A DNA stretch of 64,000 nt. Origin: Aquimarina aquimarini (GTDB lineage: Bacteria; Bacteroidota; Bacteroidia; Flavobacteriales; Flavobacteriaceae). The translations under genes and the position numbers were made by a program. Shown in pieces: positions 35,028 to 45,178 of this stretch. The notes under the pieces were generated by a model. The model saw only the letters and a list, made by a program, of their open reading frames with translations, ran no database searches and was not told the DNA's origin. Location of the stretch: contig NZ_OMKE01000058.1 of the NCBI RefSeq assembly GCF_900299535.1, forward strand, positions 1 through 64,000, written 5' to 3'. Each line of letters opens with the position of its first letter. The stretch's first letter is position 1.

Positions 35028-35304
35028 AGAATTTATTTCTGATAATGGTTTGGATGTGCTCTTTAGAATGAGTGCAGATGTAGAAGCAGAAAGAATTGCA
35101 AAATTTATAAAGGCTTTAAAATGTCTAGAACAACATTATCAGCATAAAGATGTTATAGAAAAAGAATTGATCTATCAACTTTTTAGTATGCATCAAACTC
35201 TACAAGCAAGTATGGGGCATTGGAAAGTGAGTAACCCAGAAGGTTTAAATAAGCGTACTTGTTTTCAAATTTTTGATAGTATAAAAAGTATTTTTACAAG
35301 TTAA
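34993..35304 (+). CDS. Putative immunity-type helical protein
   Basis: A 103-residue, all-helical cytosolic protein (LDVLFRMSADVEAERIAKF, LKCLEQHYQHKDVIEKEL). It has no signal peptide, and no named family comes to mind. The start overlaps the preceding membrane-protein gene by 35 bases, and the following gene begins after 4 bases. Size, composition and position in a run of small unrelated genes suit an immunity protein, but this is inference from context. Confidence 0.55.
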   Translation: MQIKQARELIHKEFISDNGLDVLFRMSADVEAERIAKFIKALKCLEQHYQHKDVIEKELIYQLFSMHQTLQASMGHWKVSNPEGLNKRTCFQIFDSIKSIFTS

Positions 35305-35308
35305 ATTT

Positions 35309-35614
35309 ATGGCACTAGATTTTCATAGACTCGACAATAATGAGTACTTATTCGGACTCGATGACCACATTTATACACATCTCGAAGTAATATTTACAGA
35401 ATATAAACACCAAACAGGGATTTTTGTAGATCCATATGGAGATACTGAATTAACAGTAGACAAGCAAAAAATAATTCTAAAAATTATTGATACTTACATT
35501 AATACAACAGATTTGAATGTAAATAAGGAAAAAACGATTGAGATCATGTGGTTTAGAGCATTAATTAGCTATTTCTCTGATAAAGAAATTATCATTAAAA
35601 TATTAGGAGATTAA
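35309..35614 (+). CDS. Hypothetical small cytosolic protein
   Basis: A 101-residue protein without signal peptide; acidic N-terminus (ALDFHRLDNNEYLFGLDDHI) and a helical C-terminus (IEIMWFRALISYFSDKEIII). I associate the LDDxxYxxLxxIF pattern with small proteins in toxin-immunity arrays, without a family name. It starts 4 bases after its upstream neighbour and ends 9 bases before the DUF6678 gene, so it is part of one transcription unit. Confidence 0.55.
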   Translation: MALDFHRLDNNEYLFGLDDHIYTHLEVIFTEYKHQTGIFVDPYGDTELTVDKQKIILKIIDTYINTTDLNVNKEKTIEIMWFRALISYFSDKEIIIKILGD

Positions 35615-35623
35615 ATTGATTTT

Positions 35624-36130
35624 ATGACAAACAAAGAAAAATATAATCTCTATAAATCGACAAATGCAAAGGCCATGACAAGGTATGAACAATATAAATA
35701 TTTTACTGAAAATGATAAAGATATTGTAAAGTTGAAACAGGAAATAGAAGAAATTGTAGTACGCAAAAACCTGTCATCGATAATGAATGATACCAAATGG
35801 CTCGAATTACAAAAAAGAATTGAAACCCTACCTTTTCCTCCAGCATACAATGAAAAATTGATGCATTGGGAGAAAAGAGAATTTATTTTTAATAATTTAA
35901 AAAATGAACCAGGGTATTTAGGGGATTGGTCAAATTACTGGGAAGAAGGCTTTCCTATTTTTTTTACTATCGAATGGCTAGAAATTAGGCCTAAACACAG
36001 AAAAAATCAAGGCCGTTTAGTACCACCAAAAATAGTAGATGAAACAGAAGAATTGATTCAATTATTAAACAATTTAAATATCCCTTTTGAGCAAAACAAA
36101 GGTTCTATAATTATATATGGCTATAAGTAA
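35624..36130 (+). CDS. DUF6678 family protein
   Basis: A 168-residue cytosolic protein. From about residue 55 it follows the DUF6678 pattern: MNDTKWLELQKRIETLPFPP, then GDWSNYWEEGFPIFFTIEWLEI, RKNQGRLVPPK and a closing LNIPFEQNKGSIIIYGY. The preceding 50 residues are a lysine-rich helical extension. DUF6678 proteins are of unknown function and often occur near polymorphic toxins; an immunity role is plausible but unproven. It lies 9 bases after the previous gene. Confidence 0.65.
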   Translation: MTNKEKYNLYKSTNAKAMTRYEQYKYFTENDKDIVKLKQEIEEIVVRKNLSSIMNDTKWLELQKRIETLPFPPAYNEKLMHWEKREFIFNNLKNEPGYLGDWSNYWEEGFPIFFTIEWLEIRPKHRKNQGRLVPPKIVDETEELIQLLNNLNIPFEQNKGSIIIYGYK

Positions 36131-36175
36131 AAATAAGTGCAGTCATGAATTAAATACTGTTGAAAGAAAAGGACT

Positions 36176-36874
36176 ATGCGAGAATATTTAGCAACATATC
36201 AAGACAAAAGAGGAGCAGAAACTATCTATATAAAATCAGATGGGAGTGATATGTTTTTTACTTTACGAGGTATTGACTTTGAAGGTCATGATTTTGAGAT
36301 ATTAACTGCTACTGAAATTGATGAAACAAAATTTGATTATGAACTATTTGCAGATGGTTCAGGTGATTTAACCAACTTTAGGCTTACAATTCAAATTCCT
36401 ATACTACTTTTTAATGCAGTTACTAAGAATACATTTACAGAAACCTTAATCGCTTATATTGAAGTAGGAGAAACCACAACAATAGAAGAAGTAGATAGTG
36501 AAATAAACAGTTTGCTAATAACCACATCTTTTGGTGAATTTGGAGTTAAAAACAAGTTAGAATGGATGGAAGACGCTTTAATTGCTTTGCAAAAACAATT
36601 ACCTGAAAACATCTATCTAAAAACCTGTTTAAGTTGTAAGTACAGTAATTACAGCCCGTATGGCAATGGAATGTTTGGAAATATATATTGTTTTAAAAAT
36701 TTCAAAAAAGAATTAAAGCGAGTAAACGATAAACATGATCTGTTAGATATATGGACTAAAGAAGCTATGGACGAAGGAAATATATTTTCGGTTCAAGAAA
36801 CCTTTGATTGCCCAGAGCACCATATACCTAATAATGGTGATTGGTATTATAAAAGTTGGACAAAAACTATTTAA
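36176..36874 (+). CDS. DUF6304-like protein
   Basis: A 232-residue cytosolic protein. A beta-rich N-terminal half is followed by a Cys-containing segment CLSCKYSNYSPYGNGMFGNI and YCFKNFKKEL, with a further Cys-Pro-Glu-His-His near the end. This pattern, with CxxC and YSPYGNG, fits what I recall of DUF6304. The cysteines could bind zinc. Function is unknown. The next gene starts 3 bases after its stop, so they are translated from one message. Confidence 0.6.
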   Translation: MREYLATYQDKRGAETIYIKSDGSDMFFTLRGIDFEGHDFEILTATEIDETKFDYELFADGSGDLTNFRLTIQIPILLFNAVTKNTFTETLIAYIEVGETTTIEEVDSEINSLLITTSFGEFGVKNKLEWMEDALIALQKQLPENIYLKTCLSCKYSNYSPYGNGMFGNIYCFKNFKKELKRVNDKHDLLDIWTKEAMDEGNIFSVQETFDCPEHHIPNNGDWYYKSWTKTI

Positions 36875-36877
36875 AAT

Positions 36878-37864
36878 ATGAATAACTTAGAAATTGTAAA
36901 AAGAAGTGAGTTTTATATCATGCTCAATACAATTTTAAGAGAACAGCTACCCAAAATAAAACAACGTATTACTCCGATATACAGTCAAATTTTAAAAGAT
37001 AGAAAATTTCAGCACCCATTACCTATTATTTATCAATTTGAATATACCACTTGGGGAGGGAATTCGCAATGGCGATTAGAATTAGACTTTGATGATTACC
37101 AATGGTCAAACAAAACAGTAAAACCACATTTTTTAATAGCCTTTGTTAATATAGAAATAGCCAAAGATGAAGTTCATTTTAAATACCAATTTGGTAATTC
37201 GTTTAATGATGCATTACAACCAATACAACCTGAAAAAATAAAAATAGACCTACTAAACGATGCTGCCTTTGTAGCAGAAAAAATAAAAGAAGTAAACCAC
37301 TTTTTAGATAATCTAGCTAAGCGTTTTATCCAGGAAATAGAAAAAATAAATTTTAACGAATTAGAATTTCTAGAAGATGATGTAAGAATGAATAAAAAGA
37401 TACAAGAGAAATGGAAAGAAGGTGCAGTCATCGGGTATGACTGTATTACATATGGAGACGGTAGTGTAATTATGGGCGATACATACTGCGTAAAAGATAG
37501 TGAAACAAAAGAAGTAAAAAGGTATTGGTTTCCACTATGTGATACTACACTTACAGGTATTGAAAGGCATAACGAAGATATTTGGACAGAGGTAGATATT
37601 TTTCACGGAGCGTTTGAGTATGAAAATCAAAAATTTGTATTTGGAGATGGAGCAATGGGGAATGAAGGTTATATTGCCTCTATAGCATTAAACGGAGAAT
37701 TAAATTGGGTCATCTTTTTTACATTTTCAAACCCTATCAATAAAGCAGAAGTAAAAAACGAACACCTAATTTGCTATGGAGATACAGGAGCAATTATTGA
37801 TATTGATCTAAACAATATTACTAAGATAGAAATAGTAGAACAAAACGATTGGACTAATCAGTAA
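36878..37864 (+). CDS. Hypothetical cytosolic protein
   Basis: A 328-residue protein, the largest of the array, without signal peptide. The first 180 residues are mixed alpha-beta (IIYQFEYTTWGGNSQWRLEL, a long helix at about 120-155). The C-terminal 130 residues read like a small beta-propeller or DPP6-like fold (VFGDGAMGNEGYIASIALNG, HLICYGDTGAIIDIDL). I recognise no named family. It directly follows the DUF6304-like gene. Confidence 0.6.
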   Translation: MNNLEIVKRSEFYIMLNTILREQLPKIKQRITPIYSQILKDRKFQHPLPIIYQFEYTTWGGNSQWRLELDFDDYQWSNKTVKPHFLIAFVNIEIAKDEVHFKYQFGNSFNDALQPIQPEKIKIDLLNDAAFVAEKIKEVNHFLDNLAKRFIQEIEKINFNELEFLEDDVRMNKKIQEKWKEGAVIGYDCITYGDGSVIMGDTYCVKDSETKEVKRYWFPLCDTTLTGIERHNEDIWTEVDIFHGAFEYENQKFVFGDGAMGNEGYIASIALNGELNWVIFFTFSNPINKAEVKNEHLICYGDTGAIIDIDLNNITKIEIVEQNDWTNQ

Positions 37865-37883
37865 GTCCTATAGACTATTCAAT

Positions 37884-38165
37884 ATGGAAGACTTATTTCT
37901 AGATTTAAAAAACAGATATGGGCAAGCAAAAATTGACTTAATCGGTTCAGAAACGATAGAAGTTTATTTTAGTAAAGCTAAAGAATCCGTAATAATTCAA
38001 AGAAGTATAACCTCAAATCATTTTATGGTTTCCTACCCCAAATTAACACTTGTTCATACTAAGAAAAAGGATGAGTATGTAACACACCATAATATAGTAT
38101 TAGAAGGCCTTCTTTGGATTTTAAAAAAAGTAAATCAAGAAGGGAAAGTAGTCCCTGAAAATTAA
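37884..38165 (+). CDS. Hypothetical small cytosolic protein
   Basis: A 93-residue protein with an alternating strand-helix pattern (DLIGSETIEVYFSKAKES, MVSYPKLTLVHTKKKDEY) and a C-terminal helix. No signal peptide and no known family. It lies 19 bases after the 328-residue protein gene and 4 bases before the next gene, so it is part of the same operon-like run. Confidence 0.55.
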   Translation: MEDLFLDLKNRYGQAKIDLIGSETIEVYFSKAKESVIIQRSITSNHFMVSYPKLTLVHTKKKDEYVTHHNIVLEGLLWILKKVNQEGKVVPEN

Positions 38166-38169
38166 AGGA

Positions 38170-38847
38170 ATGAATTACAATTTAATAGCTGTTTTACAAC
38201 AATTATCCACCACATTTTTTAAAGAAATAGAGGGTAATTTTACAATCCAAGAATTGTGGGAATGGATGCTTTTTGATCAAGAGAATAGTCTTCTAAATGA
38301 TACCTTGCAAATTCATCAAGCATCTGGTGTGCCTACCAAAGGCAGAAATATTGAATTGGATAAAAATACAAGTATTGCAGGTGATTATTATTGCTTTACA
38401 TATATAGATCATCAACCATCTTATCACCTGCAAAAAGTAAAATCCCCTGATGATTTAGCAAATTTACTACTCTCAAAAAGTGGCATAACCAATATGTTTA
38501 CAACAGTAATAACCCCTATTGTTAAAGGAAAAATATTACAGATTACCAAAAAAGAAAATCTAACACAAATGGAATCAGAGTTAATCAACGAAATACAACA
38601 ACTTATAAATTGTTTTGATGATTCAAATTTTGATAAACTTGCAAAAAAAGGACATTCTTGTTTAGTAAAATATAAGAAATTCGGGCTATCTCAACAAGAC
38701 ACGTATGATACAGTACATTTTATCGCAAAAGTATACCAAACATTGGACTTAGAGGCTAAAAGTGATTTAGTACATGAATTTTTAGATTATATAAGTGGGT
38801 ATATAGGAGATAAAAAACGTTGGATTTGGAGTAATCAATTATTATAA
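38170..38847 (+). CDS. Hypothetical cytosolic protein
   Basis: A 225-residue, mostly helical protein with no signal peptide, ending the plus-strand run. A central phrase TSIAGDYYCFTYIDHQPSYH is strand-like, and the final 60 residues are helical (DTYDTVHFIAKVYQTLDLEA). No family is recognised. It converges with the DUF255 gene, with 53 bases between stops and no obvious terminator hairpin. Confidence 0.55.
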   Translation: MNYNLIAVLQQLSTTFFKEIEGNFTIQELWEWMLFDQENSLLNDTLQIHQASGVPTKGRNIELDKNTSIAGDYYCFTYIDHQPSYHLQKVKSPDDLANLLLSKSGITNMFTTVITPIVKGKILQITKKENLTQMESELINEIQQLINCFDDSNFDKLAKKGHSCLVKYKKFGLSQQDTYDTVHFIAKVYQTLDLEAKSDLVHEFLDYISGYIGDKKRWIWSNQLL

Positions 38848-38900
38848 ATTTAGAAAAACTATAGGTGTTCTATTTTCAAAAAGTTCATAAAGAATCTCGA

Positions 38901-40988
38901 TTACAACTGTTTTAGCGCCATATCTATACTTTGCACAGGAAGTTTACATGCACCTTCTTGACAGACATAAATAAACGTTTCATTTTCTACATATTTATTT
39001 TTAAAAATAGGCAATGTACTTTCTACAGTACTACCCACCACAATAGTATTAGGAAGATAGAGTGAACTAAAAACTTTGGCAATAGAATCAGCTTTTGGCC
39101 CTACAATCACAATCTCATAAAAAGGATAAATTGTATTGAGTTGCAAAGCACTCCACTTTGAAAAATCTTTGGCATTATCATTTACATATGCATTCATAGC
39201 AGATAACATCTGATCAGATTTTTTTGTGAAATCAGTATTGTAATTTAAAATCCCTAGTTTTTTTAGATTATGAGCCATAACAGCATTAGGTGATGGTATA
39301 ACACCGTCATCAACTTTGATAAGAGGAGAGATCAATTTGCTTTCTCTTGTATAAGTATACATGGGGGTAACCTTATCTGTAAAATGTGCTGTAACAGTTT
39401 TATGCAATTCATTTGCTAGATCGAGATATTTGGTATCCAAAGTAGCGCTATATAGATCGATACATGCATCAGTAAGAAATGCATAATCTTCTAAAAAACC
39501 TTCTTGTTTCTTATCTCCTTTTTTATAACTGTGTACAAGAAAACTATCTGAGGTATTATTCTCTTTAATAAAACTAGACAATGCAATAGCTTTGTCCAAA
39601 TATTCCTGATTTTCAAAAGCTTTGTAAGCATCAATAAAACCCTTTATCAATAAGGCGTTCCATGATGTGATAATTTTATCATCAATAGCAGGAGATGTTC
39701 TTTCTTGTCTTTTTGTAAGAAGAGTTTTTTGCCAGCTATTTTTTAAAGAAGTAAGCTGTCTTATAGAAATATCATTCTGAATAGCAAAAAGACTATCATT
39801 ATAAGCTTGAGTAATGATTACTGCTGTATTTGTTGCAGTATCTTCGGGAGTATCAAGCGTGTAATATTTTGTGAAATTTGAATATTCATTTTTTAAAATG
39901 TGTTGCAAATCCTTTTTGTTCCATTGGTAGTATCCACCTTCTGTACCCTGACTATCGGCATCGATAGCAGCATAATACCCTCCAGCTTGGCTTTTCATTT
40001 CACGTTCCAAAAAAGTAATGGTTTGCATCACTACTCTTTTGTATAATGGGTTTTTATAAATAGTATAAGCCTTGGCATATAAACTTATTAATTGCGCATT
40101 GGTATAGAGCATTTTTTCAAAATGAGGAACTTTCCAATGTGGATCAGTACTGTATCTAAAAAAACCTCCCCCAATATGATCATAGATTCCTCCAGAAATT
40201 ATGTTGTCTAGCGTATTTATAACATGCTTTTTGGTTTCTTGGTCATTAGTTAATTGAGCATAATCAATTAAGAAATCAAGACTTTGTGGTCTGATAAACT
40301 TTTGATTTTCGATATTCCCTCCTGAGATAGTATCCCATTTTTTTTGCCATTTTTTGACACTAAGACTCAATGTGTCTTTAGAGAATTTCGTTATTTTTTC
40401 TTGAGGTTCAATAAGGTTGGTTGCTCGAATTCCTGCAGCGATCGAATTAGCGTATTTATTAAGTTTTTCTGGATCTTTTTTATATAACTCATTAAGTTTG
40501 GCTAGTACCTCTGTCCATTGTTCTTTGGTATGATACGTTCCTCCGTATACAGGTTTACCATTAGGAAGAATGATAACATTAAGAGGCCACCCACCATTAC
40601 CCTGCATTAGTTGTACCGCGGTCATATATAACTGATCCAAATCTGGTCGCTCTTCTCTATCAACTTTGATATTTACAAAGTTAGCATTCATCGATTTGGC
40701 AACACCTTCATCAGTAAATGTTTCTTTTTCCATTACATGACACCAATGGCAAGAAGAATATCCAATACTTACAACCACTAATTTATTACTTTGTTCAGCT
40801 TCTTTGAGAGCCTCGTCACTCCAAGCTCTCCAATCAACAGGGTTATGAGCATGTTGTAGTAGATAAGGACTGGTCTCATCAATTAGTTCGTTTGTGAATT
40901 TATATGCGTCATGTTGAGGTTGATTGTTCTTACATCCTAATGTACATACTAGTAAGAATAAGGAAAAAGCAAGTTTTGTAATTCGCAA
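38901..40988 (-). CDS. DUF255 thioredoxin-fold lipoprotein (YyaL type)
   Basis: A 695-residue protein with a lipoprotein signal (lipobox CTLGC, Cys19). The N-terminal thioredoxin-like domain holds SPYLLQHAHNPVDW and the redox motif SSCHWCHVM, then DREERPDLDQLYM and NGGWPLNVIILPNGKPVYGG, all signatures of DUF255/YyaL proteins. The C-terminal 450 residues form an (alpha/alpha)6 barrel like N-acylglucosamine epimerases (YYAAIDADSQGTEGGYYQW). The biochemical role of the family is not settled. It is a single minus-strand gene. Confidence 0.88.
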   Translation of the reverse strand: MRITKLAFSLFLLVCTLGCKNNQPQHDAYKFTNELIDETSPYLLQHAHNPVDWRAWSDEALKEAEQSNKLVVVSIGYSSCHWCHVMEKETFTDEGVAKSMNANFVNIKVDREERPDLDQLYMTAVQLMQGNGGWPLNVIILPNGKPVYGGTYHTKEQWTEVLAKLNELYKKDPEKLNKYANSIAAGIRATNLIEPQEKITKFSKDTLSLSVKKWQKKWDTISGGNIENQKFIRPQSLDFLIDYAQLTNDQETKKHVINTLDNIISGGIYDHIGGGFFRYSTDPHWKVPHFEKMLYTNAQLISLYAKAYTIYKNPLYKRVVMQTITFLEREMKSQAGGYYAAIDADSQGTEGGYYQWNKKDLQHILKNEYSNFTKYYTLDTPEDTATNTAVIITQAYNDSLFAIQNDISIRQLTSLKNSWQKTLLTKRQERTSPAIDDKIITSWNALLIKGFIDAYKAFENQEYLDKAIALSSFIKENNTSDSFLVHSYKKGDKKQEGFLEDYAFLTDACIDLYSATLDTKYLDLANELHKTVTAHFTDKVTPMYTYTRESKLISPLIKVDDGVIPSPNAVMAHNLKKLGILNYNTDFTKKSDQMLSAMNAYVNDNAKDFSKWSALQLNTIYPFYEIVIVGPKADSIAKVFSSLYLPNTIVVGSTVESTLPIFKNKYVENETFIYVCQEGACKLPVQSIDMALKQL

Positions 40989-41242
40989 ATCTGTAAGTGT
41001 TTATTTATAAAAAATCTAATGTCTACGACCAAAATACAATATTCTATAAAATATCTCTCTTTATGTAAGTAGAGAATTATCATATTGAGATAATACGTAA
41101 TTTTACTTTGCTTACATTTGTTTATAGGCAGATGTTGTTTGTCTATAAAAATAAGTTGTTTGGGAGATAAGTTTATAATCAAATAAAATGTTTCCTATTT
41201 TCAGTATTTCCAGAGGGGAGTCGTAAATTATCTAAAAAAACC

Positions 41243-44200
41243 ATGCATAAAATATCATACTTACTAGTATTTGTTCTAGTGTTTTCTGCCTGTTCAAAAA
41301 AACAGAATTCAAAAAAAACAGTCACCAAAAAAGAAGATAAAGAAGTAGTAGAGAACCCTATTTTTGAAACAATTCCTGAAACACAAAGTACTATTGGTTT
41401 CAAAAATAAAATAGAAGAAACACTGTATTTTAATTTTCTAAATTATTCATATATCTATAATGGAGGAGGCGTATCTGTAGGAGATATTAATAATGATGGT
41501 TTTGAAGATATATATTTTAGTTCAAATCAAGGTAGTAATAAACTGTATTTGAATAAAGGAGATTTTATATTTGAGGACATTACAGAAGCAGCAGGAGTTA
41601 CAGATCATGAAGGTTGGTCTACAGGAGTTTCTATGGTAGATATTAATGCAGATGGTTGGTTGGATATCTATGTGTGTAAAGCAGGAGCATTAAAAAACCC
41701 TATAAAAAGAAAGAATAAATTATATATCAATCAGAAAGATGGTTCTTTTAAAGAGCAAGCTGATCAATATGGAGTAGCTTCTAGTGCTTTTTCTACTCAG
41801 GCATACTACTTTGATTTTGATAAAGACGGTGATATAGATATCTATTTATTGAACCATAGACCAGATTTTAATAATAATGTAACCATAGATCCCAGAATTC
41901 AACAAGATTATCGTCCAGAAAGTACAGATCAGCTATTTGAGAATATCAACGGAAAATTTAAAGACATAACTCAAAAATCGGGATTATTGAATAAAGCATG
42001 GGGTTTGAGTGCCTCTATAGGAGATTTTAATGATGATAATTGGCCAGATATTTATGTAGCAAATGATTTTTTAGAATCAGATTTTCTATATATAAATAAC
42101 CACAATGGTACATTTACCAATACAATACTCAATACATTTGACCATATAGCAGCCAATAGTATGGGATCTGATTTTGCAGATATAAATAATGACCTGAAAC
42201 CTGATTTGGTAGTGTTGGATATGGTAGCGGCAGATCATAAAAGAAGCAAAGAAAACATGGCAACGATGAGTACCGAAAATTTTAATGAGCTAGTGAGATC
42301 AGGCTATCATCATCAATATATGTCTAATATGCTACAAGTCAATCTAGGTAATGGAGTATTTAGTGAGATTGGGCAACTATCAGGAATAGCAAAAACAGAT
42401 TGGAGCTGGGCACCTGTATTAGCAGATTTTAATAACGATGGGTTTAATGACCTTTTTGTTACCAATGGGATACACCATGATTTATCTAATCAGGATTTTA
42501 GAAATAGAATGAAAACGAACATTCTGAATAGAAAAAAAGTTACGCTAGAAGAAGCTATAGGAATGATGCCTTCTACCAAGATAAGTAATAAAATGTTTAT
42601 TAATAATGGAGATTTAACTTTTGTAGAAGCGGATCAAAAATGGGGATTAGATAAAAAAGTAAACTCAAACGGAGTGGCCTATGCAGATCTTGATAATGAT
42701 GGGGATCTTGATCTAGTTCTTAATAATCAAATGCAAATAGCAAGTGTTTATAAAAATAACCAAAAGAAGAACTATATTTCTATAACTCTTTTAGGGAGTA
42801 ATAAAAATCCAAATAGTATAGGAGCAAAAATTAATGTCTATACAAAAGAACAACAACAATCAAAGGAATATTATCCTGTAAGAGGATTTCAATCCTCTGT
42901 TACTCAACGATTACATTTTGGAGTAGGAGATATAACTACAATTGATAGCATATTGATAAAATGGCCAGAAGGTACTTATAGTGCTTTCAAAAATGTAGAA
43001 GCTAATCAGATGCTTACCATAGATCAGAAAAAATCAACAATAACAAAAGCTATTTCTAAAAGCAAAGAAACTAAAGAAGTAATTCTGGACGCTACTCAAT
43101 TTGGAATAACTTATAAAAATAAAGAACGTAATTTTAATGATTATGAACTCCAATTGTTATTACCACAAAAGCAAAGTGAAAAAGGAAAAGCCCTTGCTGT
43201 TGCAGATGTAAATAATGACGGTAAGGACGATTTCTTTGTAGGAAATGCCAAAGGAGCATCAGCCTCATTATATCTACAAAAAAAGGATGGAACATTTAGA
43301 GAGTCTAGTAGTTCTGTTTTTCAGAGTGATATAGAGTTTGAAGATAATAAAGCTTTATTTTTTGATATAGATAATGACAACGATCTGGACTTGTATGTTG
43401 CTAGTGGAAGTTATGAAGATGCACAAAATAGCAAATGGCTTCAAGATAGAATCTATATCAATGACGGAAAAGGAAATTTTAGAAAAGGAGAGGCGCTTCC
43501 AGAGATGAAATCAGTGTCATCCACTATTGCAACATATGACTTTGATAAAGATGGAGATCTAGATCTTTTTGTAGGAGGAGGAGGAGTACCAGGTAAGTAT
43601 CCGATAGCATCATCTTCGTATATGTTAAGAAATGATAAAGGAACTTTTGTCAACGTAACCCAAGACATAACAAAAGGTTTTGAAAATTTACGTATGGTAA
43701 GTGAAGCTATTTTTTCTGACTATGATGGAGATGGAGATAAGGATTTGTTGGTAGTAGGAGAGTGGATGCCAATAACTATTTTTGATAATGAAAAAGGTGT
43801 GTTTTCTAAAAAAAGTAACACCATATTAGAGAACTCTTATGGATGGTACTTTACAATAGAGTCTATTGATATTGATAAAGATGGCGACATAGATTATTTG
43901 ATAGGAAATATAGGAGAAAACACCAAGTACCATCCTAAAAAAGATAAACCATTGCATGTATATGCCAAAGATTTTGATAATAACGGAAGTTTAGATATAA
44001 TTTTAAGTAAAGAATCTAAAACAGGATTATTACTACCAGTAAGAGGAAAAGAATGTTCTTCTGAGCAGTTACCTATGTTAAAAAACAAATTCAAAACGTA
44101 TGGGGCGTTTGCCGATGCATCTTTGTCTGATATCTACGGAGATGCAGACCTACAAGAAGCAACTCATTATACCGTAACAAATTTTAGTACCGTATTGCTT

Positions 44201-44566
44201 GTTAATAATGGAAAAGGAGACTTTGCAATGACTTCGTTACCAGTACAAGCACAGTTTGGTCCAACAACAGATTTTATTATAGAGGATTTTGATGGGGATC
44301 AAGTTGATGATATTATGGGATTAGGTTCATTATATGAAGCTGAAGTAGAAACGATACGATATGATGCCAATAAAGGGTACTTCCTTTTTAAGAATCAACA
44401 AAAACCGACGAATGAATCATCAAAAGAGAGCATAAGTTTTTCAGTAAAACTACCCACAGGGTTACAAGGGTTACAAATAAAAGTTGCAAGTCCTATTGAG
44501 ATTAAAGGCAAGAAATATATTCTCATGCAATGTAAAAATGAAGGATTGAAATTATTAGCCATATAG
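41243..44566 (+). CDS. FG-GAP/VCBS repeat lipoprotein with ASPIC/UnbV domain
   Basis: An 1107-residue lipoprotein (lipobox VFSAC, Cys17). Two blocks of FG-GAP/VCBS repeats contain many DxNxDGxxD calcium-type loops (INNDGFEDIYFSSNQG, FDKDGDIDIYL, LDNDGDLDLVL), forming beta-propellers at about 60-500 and 630-1060. Between them, at about 510-590, lies an ASPIC/UnbV domain (IGAKINVYTKE, FGVGDITTIDSILIKWPEG). Proteins of this make-up are abundant in marine Bacteroidota and are probably surface-exposed binding proteins; the ligand is unknown. The next gene begins 52 bases later. Confidence 0.9.
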   Translation: MHKISYLLVFVLVFSACSKKQNSKKTVTKKEDKEVVENPIFETIPETQSTIGFKNKIEETLYFNFLNYSYIYNGGGVSVGDINNDGFEDIYFSSNQGSNKLYLNKGDFIFEDITEAAGVTDHEGWSTGVSMVDINADGWLDIYVCKAGALKNPIKRKNKLYINQKDGSFKEQADQYGVASSAFSTQAYYFDFDKDGDIDIYLLNHRPDFNNNVTIDPRIQQDYRPESTDQLFENINGKFKDITQKSGLLNKAWGLSASIGDFNDDNWPDIYVANDFLESDFLYINNHNGTFTNTILNTFDHIAANSMGSDFADINNDLKPDLVVLDMVAADHKRSKENMATMSTENFNELVRSGYHHQYMSNMLQVNLGNGVFSEIGQLSGIAKTDWSWAPVLADFNNDGFNDLFVTNGIHHDLSNQDFRNRMKTNILNRKKVTLEEAIGMMPSTKISNKMFINNGDLTFVEADQKWGLDKKVNSNGVAYADLDNDGDLDLVLNNQMQIASVYKNNQKKNYISITLLGSNKNPNSIGAKINVYTKEQQQSKEYYPVRGFQSSVTQRLHFGVGDITTIDSILIKWPEGTYSAFKNVEANQMLTIDQKKSTITKAISKSKETKEVILDATQFGITYKNKERNFNDYELQLLLPQKQSEKGKALAVADVNNDGKDDFFVGNAKGASASLYLQKKDGTFRESSSSVFQSDIEFEDNKALFFDIDNDNDLDLYVASGSYEDAQNSKWLQDRIYINDGKGNFRKGEALPEMKSVSSTIATYDFDKDGDLDLFVGGGGVPGKYPIASSSYMLRNDKGTFVNVTQDITKGFENLRMVSEAIFSDYDGDGDKDLLVVGEWMPITIFDNEKGVFSKKSNTILENSYGWYFTIESIDIDKDGDIDYLIGNIGENTKYHPKKDKPLHVYAKDFDNNGSLDIILSKESKTGLLLPVRGKECSSEQLPMLKNKFKTYGAFADASLSDIYGDADLQEATHYTVTNFSTVLLVNNGKGDFAMTSLPVQAQFGPTTDFIIEDFDGDQVDDIMGLGSLYEAEVETIRYDANKGYFLFKNQQKPTNESSKESISFSVKLPTGLQGLQIKVASPIEIKGKKYILMQCKNEGLKLLAI

Positions 44567-44617
44567 GTTTGAGAAGAATTTCGTAAGATTATTTAGATAA
44601 AAACAATAATAGATAAA

Positions 44618-45091
44618 ATGAAAAAAGTATACTTGTTGATGATAGGCATAACAGCTTTTATGTCCTGTACTTCAATAGCCGAAAAAAAAGAAAATTCTTT
44701 AGAAAAAACATCACCATTAGTAGGTACATGGAAATTAATTTCTGGTACTACCATAAAAGGTAATGATACTATAACCACTGATTACACAAAAAATCAGGAA
44801 ATGATCAAAATATTTAATGAATCTCACTTTTCTTTTTTAAGACATGATTTAAATCAAGGTAAAGATTCTACCAATACTATCTATGTAGCTGGGGGAGGTA
44901 GGTATACTTATAAAGAAAATGAATATACCGAATATCTTGATTACTTTAATATAAGAGAATGGGAGAATAATCAATTCAGTTTTGAATTTGAAATATCTGG
45001 TGATACGCTAATAACTAGAGGTGTAGAGGAGGTCAAAGAGTTAAATGTAAACCATATCAATATAGAAACTCTGATCAGAGTAAAGAAATAA
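44618..45091 (+). CDS. Lipocalin-like lipoprotein
   Basis: A 157-residue lipoprotein (lipobox FMSC, Cys16). The mature part starts with the typical lipocalin-like opening SPLVGTWKLISGTTIKG and continues in an eight-strand barrel pattern (SHFSFLRHDLNQG, GGGRYTYKENEYTEYLDYF, QFSFEFEISGDTLITRG). These small proteins bind unknown lipophilic ligands at the envelope. It follows the FG-GAP protein by 52 bases, perhaps in one transcript. Confidence 0.75.
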   Translation: MKKVYLLMIGITAFMSCTSIAEKKENSLEKTSPLVGTWKLISGTTIKGNDTITTDYTKNQEMIKIFNESHFSFLRHDLNQGKDSTNTIYVAGGGRYTYKENEYTEYLDYFNIREWENNQFSFEFEISGDTLITRGVEEVKELNVNHINIETLIRVKK

Positions 45092-45178
45092 TATATATAA
45101 CCATTTTTTACTAGGAATGGTATGATTGAAGGAGTGTATTTCTTAATCTTGATTAATAAATATAGAATATTATCTGAA

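Noticed and set aside
37174..37431. Minus-strand frame inside the 328-residue gene
   Set aside because: It is a shadow of the plus-strand gene, serine- and phenylalanine-rich as expected for the complement of A/T-rich coding DNA.
41243..44566. FG-GAP protein as an integrin-like toxin
   Set aside because: It has only VCBS/FG-GAP propellers and an ASPIC/UnbV domain; no toxin domain or secretion C-terminus is visible.
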